DNA of 7,061 nucleotides from JBLHKW01 sp047618565 (GTDB lineage: Bacteria > Planctomycetota > UBA1135 > GCA-002686595): positions 1 to 7,061 of the forward strand of contig JBLHKW010000207.1 in the NCBI GenBank assembly GCA_047618565.1, read 5' to 3'. The translations under genes were made by a program, and so were the position numbers. Below are positions 1-6,252 of the stretch, piece after piece. Within the stretch, counting starts at the first letter, position 1, and every line of letters starts with the position of its first letter. The notes under the pieces are model-generated. The model was not told where the DNA came from. It was given only the letters and a program-made list of their open reading frames with translations, and searched no databases.

Positions 1-87
1 CCGGTGGAACGCCTGCGAATCCCCGAAGCCGAGCTGACGGGCCGTGACTGTTCCGCAGGTGGACCGATCGAGCCACTGAAGCCTTGA
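1..87 (+). CDS. 3' end of an unidentified upstream gene (partial)
   Basis: Frame 1 is open from the first base of the window to a TGA at 85-87, giving 28 codons that end in ...GGPIEPLKP. No family can be recognised from so short a tail. The case that it is a real gene end rests on the junction: the stop shares bases with the TTG start at 84 (TTGA), the usual form of a translationally coupled pair, and the next gene has no good ribosome binding site of its own. If real, it is the upstream member of the hydrolase/kinase-like operon. It could instead be chance open sequence in GC-rich DNA. Confidence 0.45.
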   Translation, partial: PVERLRIPEAELTGRDCSAGGPIEPLKP

Positions 88-848
88 GCGAGGAGATTCG
101 ATTCGCGGGGCAGGGCGGCGACGAGATTCGCGCCGAGCTATTTCGGCCTGCGGGGTCCGCGTCCGATACACCGGCGGTGATCGTGGTGCACGAGGTCTTC
201 GGGCTGGATGCGTTCACAAGATCCGTCGCACAACGGCTGGCGGACGCGGGCTACACGGCGCTGGCCCCGGATCTCTACTCGCGCTCCGGCGTGCCCGGTC
301 CAGAGAGCACGGCGTCCGACCCGGCGCCCGCGTGGGAGATCGAGACCATCCGGGCGGCGGTGGCATCCCTCCCGGATCGACGCACGGCTGCGGATCTCGA
401 GGCCGCGGCGAACTGGCTGGCTGCGGATGACGCGGTCGATTCCCAAAGCATCGCCGTGCTGGGGTTCTGTGCGGGCGGAAACCAGGCGTTCTTGATGGCC
501 TGTCAGAGCCGGCGAGTGGCGGCGGTCGTGGTCTATTACGGCCGCATGGTCTACCCCGACCTGTCGGCCGCGAAGCCTGTCCAGCCGCTCGAGATGGCAT
601 TGAATCTGTCCGCGCCCTTGCTCGCCTTCTTCGGCCAGCTGGACCCCTCGATCCCGGTGGAGGATGTCGACGCCATGGAGCGCACCCTGGCCCAGTTCTC
701 GAAGGAGTCCGACGTGGTGCGGATGCCGGGGGTCGGCCACGGCTTCGCGAATGCCCTGCGCCCGGGCTGGGACGAGGCGGCCGCGGGGGTGGCCTGGGAG
801 CGCACACTCGGTTTCCTCGCGGAATCCCTTGGCCTTTCCGACGGGTAG
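84..848 (+). CDS. Dienelactone hydrolase family protein (alpha/beta hydrolase)
   Basis: This is a cytoplasmic alpha/beta hydrolase of the dienelactone hydrolase family, 254 residues, a little longer than classical enzymes of about 235. Family members hydrolyse dienelactones in chlorocatechol breakdown or related esters and lactones; the substrate here cannot be read from sequence. The catalytic set is visible: nucleophile Cys129 in the elbow GFCAGG (127-132), Asp187 in FFGQLDPSIP, and His219 in GVGHGF. HEVFGL (36-41) carries Glu37, the residue that in DLH activates the cysteine. There is no signal peptide. The TTG start at 84 is chosen because it overlaps the upstream TGA and gives the usual DLH N-terminus before the first strand (AVIVVHE). 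The kinase-like gene starts 20 bases after its stop, so the two are probably cotranscribed. The family is certain; its role in aromatic catabolism is not. Confidence 0.9.
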   Translation: MSEEIRFAGQGGDEIRAELFRPAGSASDTPAVIVVHEVFGLDAFTRSVAQRLADAGYTALAPDLYSRSGVPGPESTASDPAPAWEIETIRAAVASLPDRRTAADLEAAANWLAADDAVDSQSIAVLGFCAGGNQAFLMACQSRRVAAVVVYYGRMVYPDLSAAKPVQPLEMALNLSAPLLAFFGQLDPSIPVEDVDAMERTLAQFSKESDVVRMPGVGHGFANALRPGWDEAAAGVAWERTLGFLAESLGLSDG

Positions 849-868
849 CCCAGACCATTGGGACCATC

Positions 869-1735
869 ATGACAGGGTCCAAACTCAATCTCTTCGACCT
901 CGCCCCCGGCAAGGTCCTCCTCGATCGCTTCCGTATTCTCCGGCCGCACCGGCAGGCGGGCATGTCCGCCGCGTTCGAGGTCGAGTCGACGGCCGACGGT
1001 CGCAAGCTCGAGCTGCAGGTGTTCCTCGGCAACCTCTTCGAGGACGCCGCCCAGGCGGGCGAGTTCGCGCAGCGCCTCGAACCGTGGAAGGCCATCGAGG
1101 CGAGCGAGGTGGTCAAGCTGCTCGAGCTGACCCTGCTGGACGACGGAACCCTGGTCTACGTATCGGAGTTTCCGTCGGGCAAATCCCTGCGCGAGGTGCT
1201 CGCCGAAGGCAATACCCTGAGCGTCGATGCGACCATGGCGCTCGCGACGAGTCTGTTTGCGGGCCTCGAGGAGATCCATGGCGCCGGCCTCGTGCACGGC
1301 GACATCAAGCCCGAGAGCATCTACTTCGATCCCGAGGCGGGAACGGCCAAGCTGGTCGATGGCGGGATCACGCCCGGCATGTGGGCGGCCAAGCACCTGG
1401 GCACGCGCACGGCCCTGATCGGCACGCCGTTCTACGCACCGCTCGAACAGTTCACGGGTGACTCGCCCGATGACATCTCGGACCTCTACAGCGTCGCGAC
1501 CGTTCTCTACGAGGCTGTCGCAGGTGTGCTGCCCTGGTCCGGGCAGAGCTTCATCGAGGTCTTCCAGTCCAAGATGACAAAGACCCCGCCCGCGATGTCC
1601 GTGCGGGCGCCCGGGGCACGGGTGCCGACGGATCTCGAGCGCGCGATCGCCAAGGGCATGATGGGCGCGCGCGCGGAGCGCTACGGATCCGTCGACGAGT
1701 TCCGCGAGGCGTTCGGGGCACTGCAGCTCAGCTGA
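869..1735 (+). CDS. Protein kinase-fold protein, probable pseudokinase
   Basis: This 288-residue protein has a whole Hanks-type (PknB-like) kinase domain and little else: no transmembrane segment, PASTA or other sensor domain. Recognisable parts in order are a degenerate glycine loop (28-33, RQAGMS), strand 3 (LELQVF, 47-52), the catalytic loop HGDIKPES (143-150), the metal loop DGG (164-166), the GTPFYAPLEQF segment (185-195), the helix-F motif DLYS (205-208) and the late arginine R271. An ungapped match to the usual GGMGVVYRA...GREVALKVL pattern puts Gln50 where the ATP-anchoring lysine belongs, and all three loop glycines are replaced (R28, A30, S33). Asn of the catalytic loop is Ser150 and DFG is DGG, while Asp145, Lys147 and Asp164 remain. 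It is therefore probably a weak or inactive kinase acting as a scaffold or allosteric partner. The start ATG at 869 has no clear ribosome binding site. It lies 20 bases after the hydrolase gene and probably shares its transcript. Confidence 0.87.
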   Translation: MTGSKLNLFDLAPGKVLLDRFRILRPHRQAGMSAAFEVESTADGRKLELQVFLGNLFEDAAQAGEFAQRLEPWKAIEASEVVKLLELTLLDDGTLVYVSEFPSGKSLREVLAEGNTLSVDATMALATSLFAGLEEIHGAGLVHGDIKPESIYFDPEAGTAKLVDGGITPGMWAAKHLGTRTALIGTPFYAPLEQFTGDSPDDISDLYSVATVLYEAVAGVLPWSGQSFIEVFQSKMTKTPPAMSVRAPGARVPTDLERAIAKGMMGARAERYGSVDEFREAFGALQLS

Positions 1736-1757
1736 GCGCACACGGCGAGCGATACCG

Positions 1758-1838
1758 GGTACGGAGCCACGCCCATCGTCAACGGGTTCGAGGCCTCGGG
1801 GAACGCGAATCCGTTGACGATGAGCGTGGCTCTGTACC
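1758..1838. repeat. Long inverted repeat between convergent genes (possible bidirectional terminator)
   Basis: Two 28-base arms, 1758-1785 and 1811-1838, are reverse complements at 26 of 28 positions around a 25-base loop. The two exceptions are 1763 and 1773. On either strand one of them becomes a G-U pair and the other an A-C mismatch, so both transcripts fold about equally well. The loop holds a 10-base palindrome, CGAGGCCTCG (1789-1798). The repeat ends 3 bases from the stop of the beta-helix gene and begins 22 bases after the stop of the kinase-like gene, which fits a shared transcription stop or an mRNA-end stabiliser. Neither strand has a T-run after the stem, so it is not a classical intrinsic terminator. 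A small mobile repeat that landed between the genes is the other reading. Confidence 0.75.
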
Positions 1839-1841
1839 GGC

Positions 1842-4334
1842 TCACTGCTCCGCTCGACGGGAACGGGGCGCGGGAGCTTCGAAGGCTCCGATATCGACCA
1901 CGGAACGAGTCCCAGCGCCAGGTTGGCGAGGTCGGGCGGAAATGAATCGCGGACGCCCGGCGAGGTCCACGGGTAGCGGCTCCAGCGTGTCGCCGTCACC
2001 ATCCAGGTCGGTTGCATCGAGCGCGACCGCATCGTCGAAGCCGCTGTCGATGCACGCAGATGCCGGCCCTAGCCTCAGGTCGAACGCAAGCGCCCCGCCT
2101 GGCCCGGTCGTGTCGGGCAAGGCCAGGAACCGGGGATTGCGGCCGATGTTCCCGAGGCCGCCGAGCGTTCCGTCCAGGTTCTGTACGCAGCAGGCGTCGA
2201 TCAAAATCTGACCCGCTTTGGATGAGTACAACTGCGCTTCCTGGCCGGAAAGCTCGGCCGACTCGTTGCTCCACAGGATCGTGTTCGAGATCATCGTCAG
2301 GCCATTCGTCAACGCCTGGATTCCGGCGCCTCTGGTGGCGTCGTTGCCGACGATCGTCGAGTCACGCACATCCAGTGATCCGGCCGCATAGATACCACCT
2401 CCTCGATGGGCACTGTTGGCCACGATGACGCTCTGCGCGAGCTCGACTGACGACGCGGCATCCTGAATGCAGATTCCGCCGCCAAAGCTGGTGCCTTCAT
2501 TCTCGAGCAGGCGACAGTTAACGATCTTGACCTGCCCGGCGACCACGTAGATTCCTCCGCCATGGCGCGCTCGGTTGTCGCGGATGACCAGGTTCTGAAG
2601 ATCCACCTGACCGGCGATCGCAAGGCCGCCGCCCCGATCGAAACTGGCGTCCGAGCGTTCGCCTCCCTGGATGGTCACGCCGTCAATCAGGACCGTGTCA
2701 ACGGGCTCGGCCGCGCTTCCGGCCCGGAGAACACCGTAGGCGTTGTCATCACGCCCGCCGCCGATGTCGTCGTCCCGATCCAGGTCGGCGCTCAGGATCG
2801 TTGGGTACAGGTCGGGCCGTCGATCTTCGGCCTTGGTCTCAACTCCGGCGAAGCCGCCCAGGAGCGTGGTTCTCGAGCGAAGCTCGAAGCGCTTTTCGCG
2901 GTCGCCGCCGGAAACGTCTGGCGTGTAGACGCCCTGGGCTAGCCAGATCTCGACCAGGGTGCTCGGCGGGCAAAGGCGTGCGAGCGCCAGCCCGTCATCC
3001 AGATCCCTGAAAGCGTCCATCCACGACCTTCCATTGCCCGAGTAGAAATTCGCCCTGTCCACAAAGATCGTGACGGGACAGTCATCGAACACGCCTTCGT
3101 CGATCCACTCGACCGCACGGCTTGCGGTATGGCGCTCGTCCCCGCCCGGCGTGGTCAGCACCGCCTGCGCAAAGAGACGCGTCGAGCCGCCGACCGGGAT
3201 CGCGGGCGCAGGCAGAGCGAACGATATCTCGCCACTCGAGGGCATTTGCCCCAGGTCGATCGCCCCTCCAGCAATCGGCATACCCGTGTGGTCGTAACCC
3301 TCGGAGTCACCGACGAAGAGGATCGGCGACTCATCCGAGATAGAAATACTGACGAGATCACCGGGCAGCCCCGTGACCCGCATGACCAGCGGCTGCCATT
3401 CAGGCACGAAGTTGGGCATCTCGAAGGACCGCGGAAATGTACTGACGGTAGTCAGGTCCCCGACCACCCCCAAGCCGGTCGTGCCGCCGTAGTAGCCAGG
3501 CGGGCCGGGGATCACTGTCAGGTTGCGCCCGGTCGCCAGCGAACCCGCGCCCACAATGATGCCGGTTCCGCCCATGCCTCCACCCCCGTCGCCAGCGTAC
3601 CCACCGCTAACGACCGAGTCCGAAGCGTAGAGCTCACCACCGTTCGTGACGATGATCCCGTGCCCTCCATCGAAGCCGACGAAGCTGGGGAAGTAGAAGA
3701 TGGCTCCGCCCGTACCCCCGATGACGAAGCTGTCGTACAGGACAACGACCGAGCCGACGACCAGAAGCCCGTGGCGACCGGGCAACGGTGGCGGGCCATA
3801 GTAGGGGCCATTACCACCCGCAATCGTGCAGCCATCAAACACAACGTTTGGAGACCCCCCCACGACAACCGCATCGCGTGCGGGCTCGTAGTATTCGTCG
3901 CCGTAGCCCTCGATTCGGCAGTTCTGCACCCGCACGGCGGCCACGCAGTCTTGAATAGTGAGGGTCGGGCCCACGCTCCCAAAACCGGCGTACCCGCCCC
4001 AGTTGATGTCCAGGCCGGAGAGGACCACCTCGGATCCCGCAGGCAGATCCCGCACCTTCCCACCAGCAACATTTCGGGGCCCCGGTCCAATTCCGACCAG
4101 CGTCAGCCCCTTGCCGACGATCTCGAAGGAGGGGTAGCAACAAGGCGGACTGTTCCGGACCAGTATCGTGTCGCCATCCGTAGCCGCATCGATCGCGGGC
4201 TGCAGATCGGTGAAGTCACCGAAGCCGGTCGAGTCGACCACCCAGACCTGGTTGGCCGAACCGAGCTGCGAAACCGTCGGCCTCAAAGCCGGGCTCTGAA
4301 CCATCGACAGGACTGCGAATGCGAGAAGAAACAT
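1842..4334 (-). CDS. Large exported protein with two parallel beta-helix modules
   Basis: This 830-residue protein is probably secreted or cell-surface; its function is unknown. It starts with a hydrophobic stretch (MFLLAFAVLSMVQSPA) like a signal peptide but with no basic residue before it. Residues about 30-300 form a glycine-rich right-handed beta-helix of the type opening with DFTDLQPAIDAATDGDTILV. Residues about 300-415 look like a beta-sandwich linker. Residues about 422-830 form a second helix of the polymorphic outer-membrane-like type: FVDRANFYSGNGRSWMDAF, LLGGFAGVET, GGGIY repeats (592-596, 646-650), a TILWSN segment and the terminal VVDIGAFE (812-819). An Asp-rich DLDGDGD (777-783) may bind calcium. 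No PEP-CTERM or type IX sorting signal is seen. The ATG at 4334 is fixed by an in-frame TAA five codons upstream, with AAAGGGA about 7 bases before the ATG. It converges on the kinase-like gene. Catalysis (polysaccharide lyase) is possible from the fold, but no active-site motif is recognised. Confidence 0.85.
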   Translation of the reverse strand: MFLLAFAVLSMVQSPALRPTVSQLGSANQVWVVDSTGFGDFTDLQPAIDAATDGDTILVRNSPPCCYPSFEIVGKGLTLVGIGPGPRNVAGGKVRDLPAGSEVVLSGLDINWGGYAGFGSVGPTLTIQDCVAAVRVQNCRIEGYGDEYYEPARDAVVVGGSPNVVFDGCTIAGGNGPYYGPPPLPGRHGLLVVGSVVVLYDSFVIGGTGGAIFYFPSFVGFDGGHGIIVTNGGELYASDSVVSGGYAGDGGGGMGGTGIIVGAGSLATGRNLTVIPGPPGYYGGTTGLGVVGDLTTVSTFPRSFEMPNFVPEWQPLVMRVTGLPGDLVSISISDESPILFVGDSEGYDHTGMPIAGGAIDLGQMPSSGEISFALPAPAIPVGGSTRLFAQAVLTTPGGDERHTASRAVEWIDEGVFDDCPVTIFVDRANFYSGNGRSWMDAFRDLDDGLALARLCPPSTLVEIWLAQGVYTPDVSGGDREKRFELRSRTTLLGGFAGVETKAEDRRPDLYPTILSADLDRDDDIGGGRDDNAYGVLRAGSAAEPVDTVLIDGVTIQGGERSDASFDRGGGLAIAGQVDLQNLVIRDNRARHGGGIYVVAGQVKIVNCRLLENEGTSFGGGICIQDAASSVELAQSVIVANSAHRGGGIYAAGSLDVRDSTIVGNDATRGAGIQALTNGLTMISNTILWSNESAELSGQEAQLYSSKAGQILIDACCVQNLDGTLGGLGNIGRNPRFLALPDTTGPGGALAFDLRLGPASACIDSGFDDAVALDATDLDGDGDTLEPLPVDLAGRPRFISARPRQPGAGTRSVVDIGAFEAPAPRSRRAEQ

Positions 4335-4415
4335 GACCTGGTCCCTTTACTGGAAGGCCCGCGCGCGAGCAGCGGGAGTCGTTGTGCAAGGTGGTGAATC
4401 CTTTGCGCCGGGGCC

Positions 4416-4444
4416 ATCGTACTCCGATGTGTTGTTTTCGTCAG
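4416..4444 (-). promoter_or_regulatory. Candidate sigma70-like promoter of the beta-helix gene
   Basis: Read on the minus strand, CTGACG (4444-4439) and TACGAT (4421-4416) each match the -35 and -10 consensus at 4 of 6 positions and are separated by exactly 17 bases, in one of the few AT-richer patches of the region. It would start transcription near 4409, leaving a leader of about 75 bases before the ATG at 4334. The match is moderate and chance cannot be excluded. It falls inside the proposed insertion-sequence remnant. Confidence 0.28.
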
Positions 4445-4483
4445 GGCAAACCATCAAGGATGGCGGCCTGTGTACGCGTTAGC

Positions 4484-4638
4484 AGCCCGTGGTGAAGGTC
4501 ACGGCGGGCTCGAAGCCGTCAGTATTCGATCTGGCAAGGCGCGCTGACGACGCGTAATCGTGGATGCTCGGAGGAAGCGCAACGCCGCCAGGGCGGAGCC
4601 TGGTGGATTTGAGCGGGTCGTGAGTTTCACCACGGGCT
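4484..4638. repeat. MITE- or REP-like inverted repeat with palindromic ends
   Basis: CAGCCCGTGGTGAA at 4483-4496 recurs as its perfect reverse complement at 4626-4639, so a 14-base exact inverted repeat bounds about 155 bases. Each end is also a palindrome in itself: 4484-4495 pairs with 4499-4510 (10 of 12) and 4612-4623 with 4627-4638 (9 of 12), both around a 3-base loop. Just outside, CGCGTTA (4475-4481) matches TAACGCG (4649-4655) inverted, extending the pairing after a 9-base bulge. Such paired hairpins in opposite orientation resemble REP/BIME units or a small non-autonomous element. No coding is supported inside it. Confidence 0.6.
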
Positions 4639-4701
4639 GTTAGGCCTCTAACGCGGGAAGGAGCGGCTGGCGACGGCCACCATCGTCTTCTTGGGGGGAG
4701 C

Positions 4702-4739
4702 CGCGCGAAGCCTGCCCAAGCAGGCTGAGGCGTCGCGCG
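4702..4739. repeat. Strong GC-rich hairpin
   Basis: CGCGCGA (4702-4708) pairs with TCGCGCG (4733-4739), and directly inside it AGCCTGC (4709-4715) pairs with GCAGGCT (4720-4726) around a CCAA loop, leaving only GAGGCG (4727-4732) as a bulge. This gives 14 Watson-Crick pairs. It lies just upstream of the transposase remnant. It may be part of the insertion sequence, a deletion joint, or a terminator-like stem; no T-run follows it. Confidence 0.5.
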
Positions 4740-4763
4740 AACGTCATTGTTCGATGCACCAGG

Positions 4764-5042
4764 ATGGCTACGGGAGTGCGGCGGCGAGGACAACGACCGA
4801 ACGCTCGCGATCCCTCGATCAAGAGAGTGCAGGAGATCGGGCGCAGGCAGTGGGAGAAGGAGCCCGGTTACCACCGACAAGGCACCGTGGAGAACGGGTT
4901 CTTCAGATACAAGTCCATTATCGGCGACCGGCTTGGTGCTCGGTACTCGAGAGCGATGGAAGTGGAGGCGCTGGTCGCCTGCAACATCCTGAACCGCATG
5001 CTCGAGCTTGGTCGGCCGGTCTCGATCCAGATTGGCGGCTGA
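4764..5042 (+). pseudogene. IS5 family transposase, C-terminal remnant
   Basis: Only the last ~80 codons of a DDE transposase survive. Recognisable homology begins near 4806 with RDPSIKRVQEIGRRQWEKE and runs through GYHRQGTVENGFFRYKSIIG to LNRMLELGRP and the stop at 5040-5042. Glu43 (counted from 4764) corresponds to the third catalytic acidic residue and lies in a variant of the IS4/IS5 YREK signature: Tyr36, Arg38, Glu43, Lys50, with Gln39 where the second arginine often stands. The N-terminal two-thirds, with both catalytic aspartates, is absent in every frame upstream; in the same frame the sequence before 4806 does not look like transposase. The ATG at 4764 is only the first one in frame and is not a real start. 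The fragment cannot be active. Confidence 0.8.
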
Positions 5043-5195
5043 GAGCACGGGAGTGGGGGGGGCTGCAGGCCAGATTCGCTTCGTGCAACAACGCCCAGAA
5101 TCCGGAAGCCTGGGTTACGATGGTCTGATAGACGGCCACCAAACCGTGCTGCTCCACAGGGCGGTCCGCTCGATTTCTACCCCCGTTCGACAACG

Positions 5196-6203
5196 ATGAA
5201 TTCCCTTCGAAGGGCCGGGCTATCCGGCTTGCTTGGCGTCCTGTTCGTCGGCTGCGGCAGCAGTGCTGACACCCAGTCGAACCCCGGCGGTTCCTCGACC
5301 GAGGCAGTGCTCGAGTTCGGCAGTGGTGGCCAGAGCGTCGTCGAGGACGGAGCCGACGCGAGCATCGTTCTCGTGCTGTCGCGCGCCCTGTCCGCGGACC
5401 TGACGGTGGCATTCGCCGTCTCGGGTACGGCGGTGGCGGGCAATGACTACTCGATCGATCCGGGAACCGTGTCGATCCCGGCCGGAGACCTGCAGGGCGT
5501 CATCAGCCTTACCCCGCTTGTGGACGGCGCCTGCGAGGACACCGAGACGGTCATCTTGACCCTGGTCTCGGCCGCAGGCGCGACCCTCGGGGCCGTGCTC
5601 GACCACACCGTGGAAGTGCTCGATGCGAACACGGACATCGTGCTCGAGTCGGAGCCTAACGACGAGGTGGCGAGCGCCGACGGGGCCGGCACGCCTCAGC
5701 TGGGGCGCTGCGTGGAGATTCGCGGAAACATCCAGGAGGGGTTTCCCGACCCCTTCGACGTGTTCGAGTTCACGACGGGAGCAGCCGTCCTGGTGACCGT
5801 GGAGCTGCAACCGGCCCGCGCGGACATGGACATGTTGCTGTTCGTGACCGATGGGAGCGGCGCTCTGCTCCTGCCCGCTGTCCAGAATACGGGAGCAGGT
5901 GAGATCGAGACCGTGGCTTTCGAGGTCGACTCAGCGACGATGCCGGAGTTCAACTTGAGCGTGTCGTCGTTCGGGCCCCAGGGCGATTACGTCATGCGTG
6001 TCACCAGCGCCGCCCTGCCGCTATCGGCACCGCCCGCGCTCGGCGATCCGTGGCTCACGGACTGGGCGGCCCTCAAGGAGAGTCTGCGGTCGGGCCGCGG
6101 GTCGGCGATGCCGCGTGCGAACGTGCGCCCGATCGGATTCGGCGTCCGGCTGGATGCGGCCACGGGCTCGGCCACCGGCGGCTTGCTGGTCGCGCCGCAC
6201 TGA
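5196..6203 (+). CDS. Exported lipoprotein with Calx-beta and PPC domains
   Basis: This 335-residue protein begins with a textbook lipoprotein signal: basic residues R5 R6, a hydrophobic run, then the lipobox LFVGC with the lipidated Cys20, followed by a short Ser/Gly/Asn linker. Residues about 39-143 form a Calx-beta domain (VVEDGADASIVLVLSRALS, then GTAVAGNDYS, a typical G-T-A-x-x-G-x-D-Y run). Residues about 151-270 form a bacterial pre-peptidase C-terminal (PPC) domain starting at ESEPND and running through DPFDVFEF and DMDMLLFV to GDYVMRV. Two further cysteines, C113 and C172, could pair. The last 65 residues are of no known type. No peptidase domain accompanies the PPC, so it is probably a surface adhesion or binding protein. 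The ATG is chosen for the signal peptide; no ribosome binding site is visible. The 100 bases upstream, after the IS remnant, contain no convincing promoter. Confidence 0.88.
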   Translation: MNSLRRAGLSGLLGVLFVGCGSSADTQSNPGGSSTEAVLEFGSGGQSVVEDGADASIVLVLSRALSADLTVAFAVSGTAVAGNDYSIDPGTVSIPAGDLQGVISLTPLVDGACEDTETVILTLVSAAGATLGAVLDHTVEVLDANTDIVLESEPNDEVASADGAGTPQLGRCVEIRGNIQEGFPDPFDVFEFTTGAAVLVTVELQPARADMDMLLFVTDGSGALLLPAVQNTGAGEIETVAFEVDSATMPEFNLSVSSFGPQGDYVMRVTSAALPLSAPPALGDPWLTDWAALKESLRSGRGSAMPRANVRPIGFGVRLDAATGSATGGLLVAPH

Positions 6204-6252
6204 CCCGGACGATTCACTCAGGATCCCGTTCGGCCTTTGGTAGGCTCCGGCA

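Larger units (their letters stand above)
4379..5095 (+). mobile_element. Decayed IS5-type insertion sequence, proposed limits
   Basis: The gene-free stretch 4335-5195 is best explained as insertion-sequence debris. A transposase C-terminus ends at 5042. The sequence at 5073-5095 (GATTCGC...CAACAACGCC), 30 bases after that stop, read outward-in as GGCGTTGTTGCA...GAATC, resembles GTCGTTGTGCA...GAATC at 4379-4400 in inverse orientation. Allowing gaps, about 16 of 22 positions agree. From memory, GG-plus-TTGTTG ends are typical of IS903-like IS5 elements; this was not checked. The enclosed 717 bases are too short for a complete element and lack the first two-thirds of the transposase, so an internal deletion is inferred. 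No convincing target-site duplication is seen. Confidence is for the limits; that IS debris is present is much surer. Confidence 0.35.

Noticed and set aside
861..880. GGACC/GGTCC inverted pair around the kinase-like start codon
   Set aside because: Only five base pairs with a 10-base loop; too weak to claim control of translation.
551..2032. 493-codon open frame on the minus strand across the hydrolase and kinase-like genes
   Set aside because: It runs antisense to two well-supported genes and across the inverted repeat, is Arg/Pro/Gly-rich without recognisable domains, and is what GC-rich codon bias produces on the opposite strand.
3129..4397. 422-codon open frame on the plus strand
   Set aside because: It is antisense to the beta-helix gene, whose motifs are unmistakable, and its own translation shows no domain or ordered composition.
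4479..5048. 189-codon open frame on the minus strand
   Set aside because: It covers the inverted repeat and runs antisense to the transposase remnant; its composition reflects repeats rather than protein. A conserved spurious frame in a repeat is possible, but coding is not supported.
5055..5062. Run of eight G just after the transposase remnant
   Set aside because: Possible slippage or sequencing-error site, but it lies in noncoding IS debris and affects no frame.
4335..5195. Possible tRNA, CRISPR array or riboswitch in the gene-free stretch
   Set aside because: No cloverleaf with a T-loop, no regularly spaced direct repeats and no known riboswitch core were found; the symmetry present is inverted-repeat and IS-like.
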